DNA from: Achromobacter kerstersii
GTDB taxonomy: Bacteria > Pseudomonadota > Gammaproteobacteria > Burkholderiales > Burkholderiaceae_B
Length of the DNA stretch: 64,000 bases
Reading direction: 5' to 3'
NCBI RefSeq assembly: GCF_902859595.1
Contig: NZ_CADIJQ010000001.1
Span: forward strand, 1,302,001-1,366,000
Both the position numbers and the translations under genes were made by a program. The first letter of the stretch is position 1. Each line of letters opens with the position of its first letter. Positions 33,038 through 40,821 of the stretch are shown here, piece by piece. The notes beneath the pieces were generated by a model. It was not told the DNA's origin. It saw only the letters and a program-made list of their open reading frames with translations, and searched no databases.

Positions 33038-33714
33038 TTGGTGGCTCCCATCTTCTCGGCCAGCGTCTTTTCCAGCCAGGGCTTGGTGTAGGTGCCGGCG
33101 CGCAGCTTTTCCTTGGCCACGGCTTCGTCGGCTTCCTTCTTCTGCGCCAGGGCCAGCACGGCGGCGGCGTGTTCGGCGGGAATCACCACCACGCCATCGG
33201 CGTCGCCCACGACCACGTCGCCCGGGTTGACCACCTGGCCGCCCACGGACACGGGCACATTGATTTCACCGGGGCCATCCTTGTACGGCCCCTTGTGCGA
33301 CACGGCGCGCGCGAAGCAGCCGAATTCGCCTTGGGCAAACACGTCGAAGTCGCGCACGGCGCCGTCGATCACGAAGCCTTCGATGCCGCGCGATTGCGCG
33401 TCCATCATCATCAGTTCGCCAACCAGCGCGTTGCTGGTGTCGCCCGAGCCGTCGACCACGATGACGTCGCCCGCGCCACCCAGCGAAATTGCCTTGTGGA
33501 TCATCAGGTTATCGCCGGGGCGGGTCTTGACGGTGAGCGCCAGGCCGACGGTGCGGCGCGTGGCGGCATGCATCGGGCGCAGGCCCGACACACCGTACAG
33601 GCGGTTCATGCAGTCGCTGATCTGGGCCGAGCCAATCTGGGCAAAGCCCGCCAGCACGTCAGCGGCGACGGCCTGGGCGGGCCGGGAAAGAATGCGATAT
33701 CCGATGGGATTCAT
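33034..33714 (-). CDS. RraA-like / 4-hydroxy-4-methyl-2-oxoglutarate aldolase family protein
   Basis: The 226-residue protein is of the RraA/HMG-aldolase family: QISDCMNRLYGVSGLRPMH near the start, GDNLMIHKAISLGGAGDVIVVDGSG, and FVIDGAVRDFD with the Arg121-Asp122 pair that in pyruvate aldolases of this fold binds substrate and metal. Family members either inhibit RNase E (RraA proper, about 160 residues) or cleave 4-hydroxy-2-oxo acids (about 220-240 residues). Length and context favour the aldolase. It is the first gene of the operon with aminotransferase and ABC genes. Confidence 0.88.
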   Translation of the reverse strand: MNPIGYRILSRPAQAVAADVLAGFAQIGSAQISDCMNRLYGVSGLRPMHAATRRTVGLALTVKTRPGDNLMIHKAISLGGAGDVIVVDGSGDTSNALVGELMMMDAQSRGIEGFVIDGAVRDFDVFAQGEFGCFARAVSHKGPYKDGPGEINVPVSVGGQVVNPGDVVVGDADGVVVIPAEHAAAVLALAQKKEADEAVAKEKLRAGTYTKPWLEKTLAEKMGATK

Positions 33715-33796
33715 AAGGAAAGTCAGGGGTAAATGCGTGAGGCGATTAAGCGAACATGCATTACAAAGCCCCCCATGCCTTTCCTCAAAACGATAT

Positions 33797-33820
33797 AAAT
33801 TCCCAGCGATCCAGGAATTT
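33797..33820. promoter_or_regulatory. 7-bp inverted repeat upstream of the RraA-aminotransferase-ABC operon
   Basis: AAATTCC (33797-33803) and GGAATTT (33814-33820) are separated by 10 bases in an AT-rich stretch about 85 bases upstream of the RraA-like start. The spacing suits a LysR-type recognition site; the regulator at 27623-28585 is the candidate. Confidence 0.55.
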
Positions 33821-33870
33821 TATTCGTACATAACAGCGATTAGGGTATTCCCTTATTCGTGATTGCCCAT

Positions 33871-34773
33871 TCAGTCGTCGCCGCCGCTGATAGCTTGGCG
33901 GGCTTCCGCCAACGCCACCGTCAAATTCTGGACTTTCTTTTTCAACTGATCGCGTTCCTCGGTCACACGCGTCAGCACGCCACGCAGGCGCGCGACCTCG
34001 GCGGGCAGGTCCTCGATGCTTTCAATCGGCACCTCGGGCGGCGCTTCGCGGGGCGGCGGGGCTTTGGCCAGACGCACTTCGCGCGCGGCCTGTTGCAGCT
34101 CTTTCCTGCCTCCGGCGACGGCGGCGGCCTGACGCTCGGGCGGCAAGGACGCGACCGCAGCGGCGGCGTTGATCGAAATCGCCCCCGCTTTTACCGCCTG
34201 CACCAGTTCCGGCGCGGCTTCCTTCTGGATTTTTTCGATCTGGCCCAGCGTGTTGCTGCTGATCCGGGCGGCGCGCGCCAAGGCCTGACGGCTGGGCACG
34301 GGCGGCGTCCACGAGATATTCGGCGGCAGGCGCGGGGCGTTGTCGGCGCTGGACGCCCCCGCTTCGTCTTCGTCCCAAGGCGGCGAGCCATCAGCCGGAA
34401 CGCCGTCGGCGACGGCAGCGTCAGCCGGCGCACTGCCTTCGGGCGGCGTGCGCGCCAGCAGAATTTCCTTCTTGCGCAAGGCGAGCACCCCGCGCTGGAA
34501 GTCCGACACGCTGCGCCGGCCCAGATGGTTTTCGATCATCCACAGATGCACGTCTTCCATCGACTTGAACGCCGTGTTCTGACGCGTCTGGAATTCGATG
34601 CCGTGCTTTTTGCAAATGGCGTAACGGTTGTGGCCGTCCACCAGCAGATCGCCCCACAGCACCAGCGCGTCGCGGCACCCTTCAGCCAGCAGGCTGCGTT
34701 CCAGCGCCTCGTGCTCGTCTTCGGTCAAAGGGTCTATATAGGCGCGCAGGCCCTCGTCAATCCTGATATCCAT
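33871..34773 (-). CDS. ParB-like nuclease-domain protein, orphan
   Basis: ATG 34773 gives 300 residues; a TTG eight codons upstream is possible. The N-terminal 90 residues resemble a ParB/Srx-like fold (YIDPLTEDEHEALERSLLAEGCRDALVLWGDLLVDGHNRYAICKKHGI), with the GDxLVDGHNR.. pattern of ParB/RepB-type proteins. A Pro/Ala/Asp-rich linker, an HTH-like stretch (SRQALARAARISSNTLGQIEKIQKEA, AGAISINAAAAVASL) and a C-terminal coiled coil (ARLRGVLTRVTEERDQLKKKVQNLTVALAEARQ) follow. No parA is nearby, so a transcription or plasmid-derived role is as likely as segregation. Confidence 0.75.
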   Translation of the reverse strand: MDIRIDEGLRAYIDPLTEDEHEALERSLLAEGCRDALVLWGDLLVDGHNRYAICKKHGIEFQTRQNTAFKSMEDVHLWMIENHLGRRSVSDFQRGVLALRKKEILLARTPPEGSAPADAAVADGVPADGSPPWDEDEAGASSADNAPRLPPNISWTPPVPSRQALARAARISSNTLGQIEKIQKEAAPELVQAVKAGAISINAAAAVASLPPERQAAAVAGGRKELQQAAREVRLAKAPPPREAPPEVPIESIEDLPAEVARLRGVLTRVTEERDQLKKKVQNLTVALAEARQAISGGDD

Positions 34774-34803
34774 GATGTCCAATAGGTTTCTTGCCAACTT
34801 CCG

Positions 34804-35415
34804 CTACGTCAGCCCCTGGCCGCGCAGCAGATCCTGAATGGCCGCCAGCCGCGCCACGGGGTCGGTCAGGCCCAGTAACACGGCCTTGTCGTCCGGCGGC
34901 AGTGGCAGCATCTCGCACCAGCGGTCTGCCACCCAGCCGCTGTCATCCAGCCGGTACGGCGGCGCCAGCGGCATCCTTTCAGCGGGAACGCCCTCTTGCT
35001 GCCATTGGGCCACCAGACGCCCCAGCGCATCGGCGCTGGGCTGCATGGCCGCTGGCACGGGCGTGGGCGGGTCGTCGGCGATGGGCTCGGTCTGGCCCAT
35101 CCAAAGGCCGTATTTTGCCACCTCGCTGGAAAGCAGCCGAAAACGGCTCGTGCCCACGCAGCGCACTTGCAGCAAGGCGGGCATCGGGGCTTCCCATGAC
35201 GCGATGCGCGCCATCGTGCCCACGGGCGCCAGGGTCTCCACGCCCTCGGGCGTGCGGACCTCTCTGCCCGCCAGCAGGCCCACCACGCCGAACTCGCTGC
35301 CCTCCGCGATACAGCGGCGGATCATATCCAGGTAGCGCACCTCGAAAATACGCAGGTGCAGCACGCCGGCGGGAAACAGCGCATTGGATAAGGGGAACAG
35401 CGGAATCAGCGCCAT
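34804..35415 (-). CDS. Lon N-terminal-type (LON substrate-binding) domain protein
   Basis: The 203-residue protein contains only the Lon N-terminal domain: IPLFPLSNALFPAGVLHLRIFEVRYLDMIRRCI and GTMARI.SW near the start, without ATPase or protease domains. Stand-alone LON-domain proteins are common in proteobacteria and have no established function; they may bind misfolded peptides. It is followed by the ParB-like gene 30 bases away, and preceded by the carboxymuconolactone decarboxylase-like gene 9 bases upstream, so these two are likely one transcript. Confidence 0.9.
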   Translation of the reverse strand: MALIPLFPLSNALFPAGVLHLRIFEVRYLDMIRRCIAEGSEFGVVGLLAGREVRTPEGVETLAPVGTMARIASWEAPMPALLQVRCVGTSRFRLLSSEVAKYGLWMGQTEPIADDPPTPVPAAMQPSADALGRLVAQWQQEGVPAERMPLAPPYRLDDSGWVADRWCEMLPLPPDDKAVLLGLTDPVARLAAIQDLLRGQGLT

Positions 35416-35424
35416 GGCTGTCTC

Positions 35425-35832
35425 CTACGTGACGTCGAAGGCGGCGTCCACCGGCACTTGCATGGCCGTCACCATCGCATTCGTTTGCGCCGCCATGCCT
35501 ATCACTGACAGCAGTTCGGCGTGCTGGACATCGGTCATGCCCTTGGCCCGGGCGGCGGCCGTGTGCGAATGCACGCAGTACGAGCAGCCGTTGGCGGTGG
35601 ATACCGCGATGTAGATCATTTCCCGCACCAGCGGCGAGAGTTCGCCGTCGGCCATCATCACCTGCTTGAGCTGCGCCCACACGCGTTGCAATTGCGGCGG
35701 GTCATTGGCCAGCGCGCGCCAGAAATTGTTGACGAAATCCGACTTGCGGGTTGCGCGAATATCTTCGAACACCGCCCAGGCTTCCGGGTGCTTGCGGACC
35801 TCATCGTCCGATAACAATTTGACCGTGCTCAT
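35425..35832 (-). CDS. carboxymuconolactone decarboxylase / AhpD-like family protein
   Basis: The 135-residue protein belongs to the CMD/AhpD fold. It has the CXXC redox-type motif with trailing His (NGCSYCVHSHTAAA) typical of peroxidase-related members such as AhpD. The conserved helix preceding it is ELSPLVREMIYIAVS. It probably acts in peroxide or alkylhydroperoxide detoxification; a true decarboxylase is unlikely since the pca genes are absent. The gene sits 9 bases before the LON-domain gene. Confidence 0.9.
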   Translation of the reverse strand: MSTVKLLSDDEVRKHPEAWAVFEDIRATRKSDFVNNFWRALANDPPQLQRVWAQLKQVMMADGELSPLVREMIYIAVSTANGCSYCVHSHTAAARAKGMTDVQHAELLSVIGMAAQTNAMVTAMQVPVDAAFDVT

Positions 35833-35978
35833 GCCGTGGTTCCTATGGGTTAAGGCCGTTCAGGGCCGAAAATGCGCGGGGCAAGCTACAGTGCAAGCAG
35901 TCGCCAGGCCCGCCGGCAGCGTGAATCGGGCCTTCCATCATAGATCGGCCACGGCCCGGTCCCCACACGGGAAACATC

Positions 35979-36407
35979 ATGCCCCAACTCTCCGCCTACC
36001 TCAGCTTCGACGGCAACTGCGCCGACGCCATGCACTTCTATGAACGCGTGCTGGGCGGCCGCATCGAGGCCCTGATCCGCTACGCCGACGCCCCCGCCGA
36101 CGCCGCCATGCCCGCCCTGTCGCCCGACGACGCCGAACGCATCATGTACGCCCGGCTGGCGCTGGACGAACAAACGCTGCTGGCCAGCGACGCCACGGCA
36201 GGCCACCCCTACCCCGGCAAAAAAGGCATGGCGCTGGCGCTGGTCTACCCCACCGTTTCTGACGCGCAACGCGTGTTCGAACAACTGGCCGACGGCGGCA
36301 ACGTCACGATGCCGCTGCAAAAAACGTTCTGGGCGGAAGCCTACGGGGCGCTCATCGACCGGTTTGGAACGCGTTGGATGCTAAGCGGCGGCAGATTGAC
36401 GCAGTGA
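35979..36407 (+). CDS. VOC-superfamily protein, PhnB/YjdN type
   Basis: The 142-residue protein has the PhnB-like vicinal-oxygen-chelate layout: LSFDGNCADAMHFYERVLGGRIEAL near the start, MALALVYPTVSDAQRVFEQLADGG, and a C-terminal FWAEAYGALIDRFGTRWML. This DUF1428/3-demethylubiquinone methyltransferase-like family is cytosolic and of unknown function. It lacks the metal-ligand pattern of glyoxalase I in places, so activity is not predicted. It stands alone before ltrA. Confidence 0.9.
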   Translation: MPQLSAYLSFDGNCADAMHFYERVLGGRIEALIRYADAPADAAMPALSPDDAERIMYARLALDEQTLLASDATAGHPYPGKKGMALALVYPTVSDAQRVFEQLADGGNVTMPLQKTFWAEAYGALIDRFGTRWMLSGGRLTQ

Positions 36408-36503
36408 CGCGGCAAACGCCCCACCGCTTTTAAATCTTTTGCATTCTTCCACGCGAACCTTGCAGTAATCTGGCAGCGCTCCATTCCACAGGAAGCGCCC
36501 GCC

Positions 36504-37706
36504 ATGACATTTCTTGCCAGCGCCACGTTGCTACGCCGCCGCGACGGCCATGAAGCCCGCGTCACCTTCGTCGAGCTGTTCTTCGACCTGGTTTACGTGT
36601 TTGCCGTCACCCAGTTGTCGCACAGCCTGCTGCACGACCTGACGCTGATGGGCGCGGTGCAAACGCTGGTGCTGTGGTTCGCCGTGTGGCTCGGGTGGCA
36701 ATACACCTGCTGGGTCACGAACTGGTTCAATCCCGACGCCATCCCCATGCGCATCATGCTGTTCGCGGTGATGCTGGTAGGCCTGATCGCCGCCGCCGTG
36801 CTGCCCGGCGCGTTCGGCGAAAACGGGCTGATCTTTGCCATCTGCTATGCGCTGATCCAGGTGGGCCGCACGGTCTTCATCGTGCTGCACCTGGGCCGCA
36901 ACCATCCGCTGGCCGATAACTTCCGGCGCATGCTGGGCTGGTTGAGCATTTCCGCCGTGCTGTGGATTGCGGGCGGTCTTGCGTCGGGGCAATGGCGTCT
37001 GGCGCTGTGGATACTGGCCGTGGCCTGCGAATACATTTCGCCCATGATCGGCTTCCGGCTGCCCGGCATGGGGCGGTCGACCACCCGCGACTGGACGATC
37101 GAAGGCGGCCACCTGGCCGAACGCTGCCAGTTGTTCGTGATTGTGGCGCTGGGTGAAACGCTGCTGATCACGGGGGCCACGCTGGGCGAGCACCCGCATT
37201 GGGACATCCCCACCTTGATTGCGCTGCTGGTCGCCTTCCTGGGAACGGCCGCCATGTGGTGGGTGTACTTCGACACCAGCAGCAAGGACGGCAGCGAGGC
37301 CATCGTGCACTCCAACGACCCGGGGCGTATCGGCGCGTATTTCCACTATGTGCACGTCATTCTGATTGCGGGTGTGATCGTGTCAGCCGTGGCCAACGAG
37401 CTGGTCATTCTGCACCCGGATGGCCGCATCACCACGCCCGCCGCCGCCGCGCTGATCGGCGGTCCGGCGCTGTACCTGGTGGGTAACGCCATCTACAAGA
37501 CGGTGGTGTATGCGCGCTTTCCGCTGTCGCACGTGGTGGGGCTGGTGTTGCTGGCGGTGCTGGCGCCCGTGTCGTTCGTCACCGACAACCTGATGGTGGG
37601 CGGCCTGACCACGCTGATCATGATGGTCGTAGCCGTGTGGGAAAGCGTGTCGCGGCGGGATCAAGCGCGCCGTTTGCCGAACACGGATTTCGGCGTACGC
37701 CCATGA
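36504..37706 (+). CDS. low temperature requirement A (LtrA) family membrane protein
   Basis: The 400-residue protein is almost wholly hydrophobic, with about ten membrane segments. The family signature VTFVELFFDLVYVFAVTQLSHSLL lies at residues 20-43, and the middle GGHLAERCQLFVIVALGETLL is also conserved. LtrA was named for Listeria growth at low temperature, but the biochemical role is not known. The last 46 bases overlap the end of the AraC gene on the opposite strand, so the two messages are complementary at their 3' ends. Confidence 0.92.
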   Translation: MTFLASATLLRRRDGHEARVTFVELFFDLVYVFAVTQLSHSLLHDLTLMGAVQTLVLWFAVWLGWQYTCWVTNWFNPDAIPMRIMLFAVMLVGLIAAAVLPGAFGENGLIFAICYALIQVGRTVFIVLHLGRNHPLADNFRRMLGWLSISAVLWIAGGLASGQWRLALWILAVACEYISPMIGFRLPGMGRSTTRDWTIEGGHLAERCQLFVIVALGETLLITGATLGEHPHWDIPTLIALLVAFLGTAAMWWVYFDTSSKDGSEAIVHSNDPGRIGAYFHYVHVILIAGVIVSAVANELVILHPDGRITTPAAAALIGGPALYLVGNAIYKTVVYARFPLSHVVGLVLLAVLAPVSFVTDNLMVGGLTTLIMMVVAVWESVSRRDQARRLPNTDFGVRP

Positions 37707-38584
37707 AACCGCGTGAACGCCGCGCTGAAATTGGCCGGGTGCCGATAGCCCACGCGATACGCCGCCTGCGCCACCTGGCAGCCCGTTTCCAGTAGTTCCC
37801 ACGCGCGGCGCATGCGCAGTTCGGTCAGCAAGCGATGCGGGCTGGTGCCGTACAGCTTGCGGAACCCCTCTTTCAGCTTGAACTCGTTCAGCCCTGTCGA
37901 CAGGCACAGATACTGCACGGTCAGTTCGCGGTCCATCTGCGTTTGCATCAACGCGCGCGCGGCTTCCAGGCGCCCGATATCGGCCTGGCTGAGCCGGCCC
38001 GCTTCGGGCATCGGTTCCAGCCCGCGCAATTGCCGCGACAACAACGTCAGCGCCCGGATATGCGCATCCAGCGGGTCTTCCCCTGACGCCAATTCCTGGG
38101 CCGACGCCATCAGTTCCGCCGTGGTCTTGCCGTGCGACAGGCGCCGCAAGCGGCCCTCGCCCAGCAGGCTTTCCGCGCGCGCGTCGCCCGCGTAACGGCG
38201 CAGCACCTGTTCCCCCACCAGCAGCCGCAGCTGCGACACCGTGGCGCCGCCCAAATAGCGGCGTTCACCTTGCGCGCGCTGAAACGTCGTGACGGTGGTG
38301 GTGCCGCCCCGAAAATCCAGCGCCGCGCCGTCAGCGCCCTGGTAGGCCGACACGCCCTGCATCGCCAAGGTGATCACCAGCGTGCGCGCGCCATACCCGG
38401 CGGCATTCTCTTCGATCAGGTCGCGCGACGGGGTGTATTGCGAATGCACCAGCGTCAGGCCGTCGTCCAGCTCCATCCGATCCGCATGGCAGTCACCCAG
38501 ATCCGACGGCAAGGCAAGGCGGCGCCAACCCGCACGCGGGCTCGCGTCTGGCTGGGCCAACAAGGAAGAAACACGGATGGACAT
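37661..38584 (-). CDS. AraC-family regulator of an iron-uptake locus (PchR-like)
   Basis: The 307-residue protein has a C-terminal AraC double HTH (LTVQYLCLSTGLNEFKLKEGFRKLYGTSPHRLLTELRMRRA and QVAQAAYRVGYRHPANFSAAFTRFHGRTP) and an N-terminal sensing domain of about 200 residues. The LNEFKLKxGFRxLYGTSPHRLL motif is characteristic of PchR-type regulators, which activate siderophore receptor genes when the ferric siderophore is bound. It is divergent from the TonB receptor gene, with a Fur box and direct repeats in the shared control region. Confidence 0.92.
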   Translation of the reverse strand: MSIRVSSLLAQPDASPRAGWRRLALPSDLGDCHADRMELDDGLTLVHSQYTPSRDLIEENAAGYGARTLVITLAMQGVSAYQGADGAALDFRGGTTTVTTFQRAQGERRYLGGATVSQLRLLVGEQVLRRYAGDARAESLLGEGRLRRLSHGKTTAELMASAQELASGEDPLDAHIRALTLLSRQLRGLEPMPEAGRLSQADIGRLEAARALMQTQMDRELTVQYLCLSTGLNEFKLKEGFRKLYGTSPHRLLTELRMRRAWELLETGCQVAQAAYRVGYRHPANFSAAFTRFHGRTPKSVFGKRRA

Positions 38585-38592
38585 GAGGCGTT

Positions 38593-38631
38593 ATCCGTTT
38601 TGAATACGGAAGGCTCCGGAATGCATACGGA
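38593..38631. promoter_or_regulatory. direct repeats, likely AraC/PchR-type activator sites
   Basis: ATACGGA occurs at 38604-38610 and 38625-38631, spaced 21 bases (two helical turns), with an inverted ATCCGT at 38593-38598. It lies just upstream of the Fur box in the divergent araC-receptor region. The binder is inferred to be the adjacent AraC protein. Confidence 0.5.
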
Positions 38632-38635
38632 TGTG

Positions 38636-38654
38636 AATGATAGTTGTTCTCATA
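38636..38654. promoter_or_regulatory. Fur box
   Basis: AATGATAGTTGTTCTCATA matches the AATGATAATNNTTCTCATT Fur pattern well. It is placed between the divergent AraC and TonB-receptor genes, so both would be iron-repressed. Confidence 0.75.
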
Positions 38655-38712
38655 AAGAAATACCATCGTTCGGGACGGCTGCACCACCGTAGCGGCCGCG
38701 ACATTTGCACGA

Positions 38713-38797
38713 GAAGCCCGCGTTGAAGTCCGCTCGTGAAGTCCGCTCGTGAAGCCCGCTCGTGAAGTCCGCTCTTGAAGTCCGCACTGGAAGCCCG
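38713..38797 (+). repeat. 13-bp tandem repeats in the TonB-receptor leader
   Basis: Units of gaagtccgctcgt and close variants start at 38713, 38725, 38738, 38751, 38764, 38777 and 38790. The last partial unit runs directly into the start codon and supplies the GGAAG ribosome-binding bases. The array fills the leader between the Fur box and the start. Confidence 0.92.
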
Positions 38798-38800
38798 ATG

Positions 38801-40810
38801 ATGCCCCCTCCCGCCCGTCTTACGCCCCTAGCCTGGGCGCTGCTCTGCCTGACCGCCCTGCCCACCGCCCTCGCCGCCCCCGCCGCGCACGCGCAGCCGT
38901 CCGCCGAACTGCCCGCCATCACCGTCACCGCCGACAAGCAGGAACGCGCGCTGGAAGATGTGCCGTCCAGCCTGTCCGTGTATGACGGCGACATGCTGGA
39001 CGCCCAAGGCATCCACAACGTCGAAGCCTTGCAGACCATCACACCCGGCCTGAGCTTCCAGCCGTTCGGCCAGGCCGGCGTCAATTCGCCCGTGATGCGC
39101 GGGCTTTCCGCCAATTTCTTTTCGTTCTCGACCTCGACATTATTGGTAGTGGATGGCGTGCCAACCCTGACGGCGCAAGGCTACGACGACCAGTTGCTGG
39201 GCATCGACCGCGTTGAAGTGCTGCGCGGCCCGCAGTCCACGCTGTACGGCCGCAACGCCGAAGCCGGCGTCATCAACATCCACACGCGCCAGCCCGACAA
39301 CACCTTGCGCGGCCAGGTGTCCGCCGAGATCGGCAGCCGCGACTTGCGCGTCATGCGCTTCGATCTAAGCGGCCCGCTGGTTGAAGACCGCCTGTACGCC
39401 AGCGTGGCCGGCACCTGGCGCAGCCAGCACGGCTTTATCGACAACACCTACACCGGCCAACGCGAAGACGACCGCGAACTGCGCAACGGCAAAATCGCGT
39501 TGCGCTGGACGCCGTCGGCCCACACCGACGCCACGCTGCGCTACGCGCAGGTGGACTACCGCGACGGCGCGGCCTTGTGGGGCTCGCCCACCGCGCCGCG
39601 CGACACGGTGGCCTCTGGCACGCCCAGCTGGAACCACTCCATCGGCCGCAGCGCGTCGCTGGCCGTGCGCCACGACTTCGATACCGGGCTGCGCCTGTCA
39701 TCCGTCACGGCGTGGAACAACTTCCGCGACCGCGTCCAGCAAGACACCGATTTTCTGCCCGCCGACCTGCTGCACATTGCACGCGACCACGAGTTCAGCA
39801 ATGTGTCGCAAGAGCTGCGGCTGGAAGGCGATTGGAACCGCACGCACTGGCTGGTCGGCCTGTACGCCGATGGCGACGACCACGACCTGCGCAACACGCA
39901 AAAGATGCCGATGGGCCTGACCGAAAGCGTCGTCAACCTGCGCGGCAACTCCACCGCGGCGTTCACGAACTGGACCGTGCCGCTGGCCGAGCGCTGGACG
40001 CTTGAAGCCGGCGCGCGCATCGAACGTGACCGCGTCCGATTCCGCCCGCAAGGCGCCGACGCGCGCCGCGCCGACTGGACCCGCGCCACGCCCCGCATCG
40101 CCCTGCAATACGCCTTTGCGCCGCGCCAGCAAGTCTATGCGTCCGTTTCCGACGGCTTTCGCGCAGGCGGCTTCAACGTGTTCTCGCCCGCTGCGAACTA
40201 CGCGGCCTATCAACCCGAAACCTTGCGCTCGTACGAAATCGGCGCCAAGGGGTGGCTGCCCGGCAACCGGCTGCGCTATTCCAGCGCGTTCTACGTCATG
40301 AGCGTGAAGAACATGCAGGTGCAGCAGATGCCCGTGCCGGGCCTCGTCTACGTGACCAACGCGGCGTCGGCGCGGTCCATCGGCGCGGAATTCGAACTGG
40401 AATACCTGCTGGGCGATGGCTGGTCGATGCAAGCCGGGCTTGGCCTGAACCGCACGCGCTTCTCAAGCTTCATGGACGGTGCAGCCGACTACAGCGGCAA
40501 TCAGAACCCCTTCGCGCCGCGCATCAACGGCTATATCAGCGCCCGTTACGACGCGCCCGCCGGCTGGTACGCGCAAGCGTCACTGACCGGCACCGGCCGC
40601 GTGTACCTGGACTCCGCCAACCGCTACACCCGCAACGGCTACGGCCTGGTCAACCTGGCGGCCGGCGTCACCGTGCGGCAGATGGAAATCTCGGGCTACG
40701 TCAATAACCTCGCCAACCGCCGCTACGACGCCGTGGGCTATCAGAACGGCATCGTCACCGTGTATAGCCCGCCGCGCGAAGTCGGCATGCGCTTCACCTG
40801 GCGCATCTAA
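38801..40810 (+). CDS. TonB-dependent siderophore receptor
   Basis: ATG 38801 gives 669 residues and has GGAAG at proper distance; the ATG three bases before it, or a GTG at 38762, are alternatives. A signal peptide of about 31 residues ends near AHA. The mature start has a TonB box (PAITVTA), then the plug (ALEDVPSSLSVYDGDML, VEALQTITPGLSF, RVEVLRGPQSTLYGRNAEAGVINI) and a 22-strand beta barrel ending in RxVGMRFTWRI with terminal aromatic/Ile residues. It imports a ferric siderophore through the outer membrane. The next gene, a methyltransferase, starts 11 bases downstream. Confidence 0.94.
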   Translation: MPPPARLTPLAWALLCLTALPTALAAPAAHAQPSAELPAITVTADKQERALEDVPSSLSVYDGDMLDAQGIHNVEALQTITPGLSFQPFGQAGVNSPVMRGLSANFFSFSTSTLLVVDGVPTLTAQGYDDQLLGIDRVEVLRGPQSTLYGRNAEAGVINIHTRQPDNTLRGQVSAEIGSRDLRVMRFDLSGPLVEDRLYASVAGTWRSQHGFIDNTYTGQREDDRELRNGKIALRWTPSAHTDATLRYAQVDYRDGAALWGSPTAPRDTVASGTPSWNHSIGRSASLAVRHDFDTGLRLSSVTAWNNFRDRVQQDTDFLPADLLHIARDHEFSNVSQELRLEGDWNRTHWLVGLYADGDDHDLRNTQKMPMGLTESVVNLRGNSTAAFTNWTVPLAERWTLEAGARIERDRVRFRPQGADARRADWTRATPRIALQYAFAPRQQVYASVSDGFRAGGFNVFSPAANYAAYQPETLRSYEIGAKGWLPGNRLRYSSAFYVMSVKNMQVQQMPVPGLVYVTNAASARSIGAEFELEYLLGDGWSMQAGLGLNRTRFSSFMDGAADYSGNQNPFAPRINGYISARYDAPAGWYAQASLTGTGRVYLDSANRYTRNGYGLVNLAAGVTVRQMEISGYVNNLANRRYDAVGYQNGIVTVYSPPREVGMRFTWRI

Positions 40811-40821
40811 CAAGGACGCTT

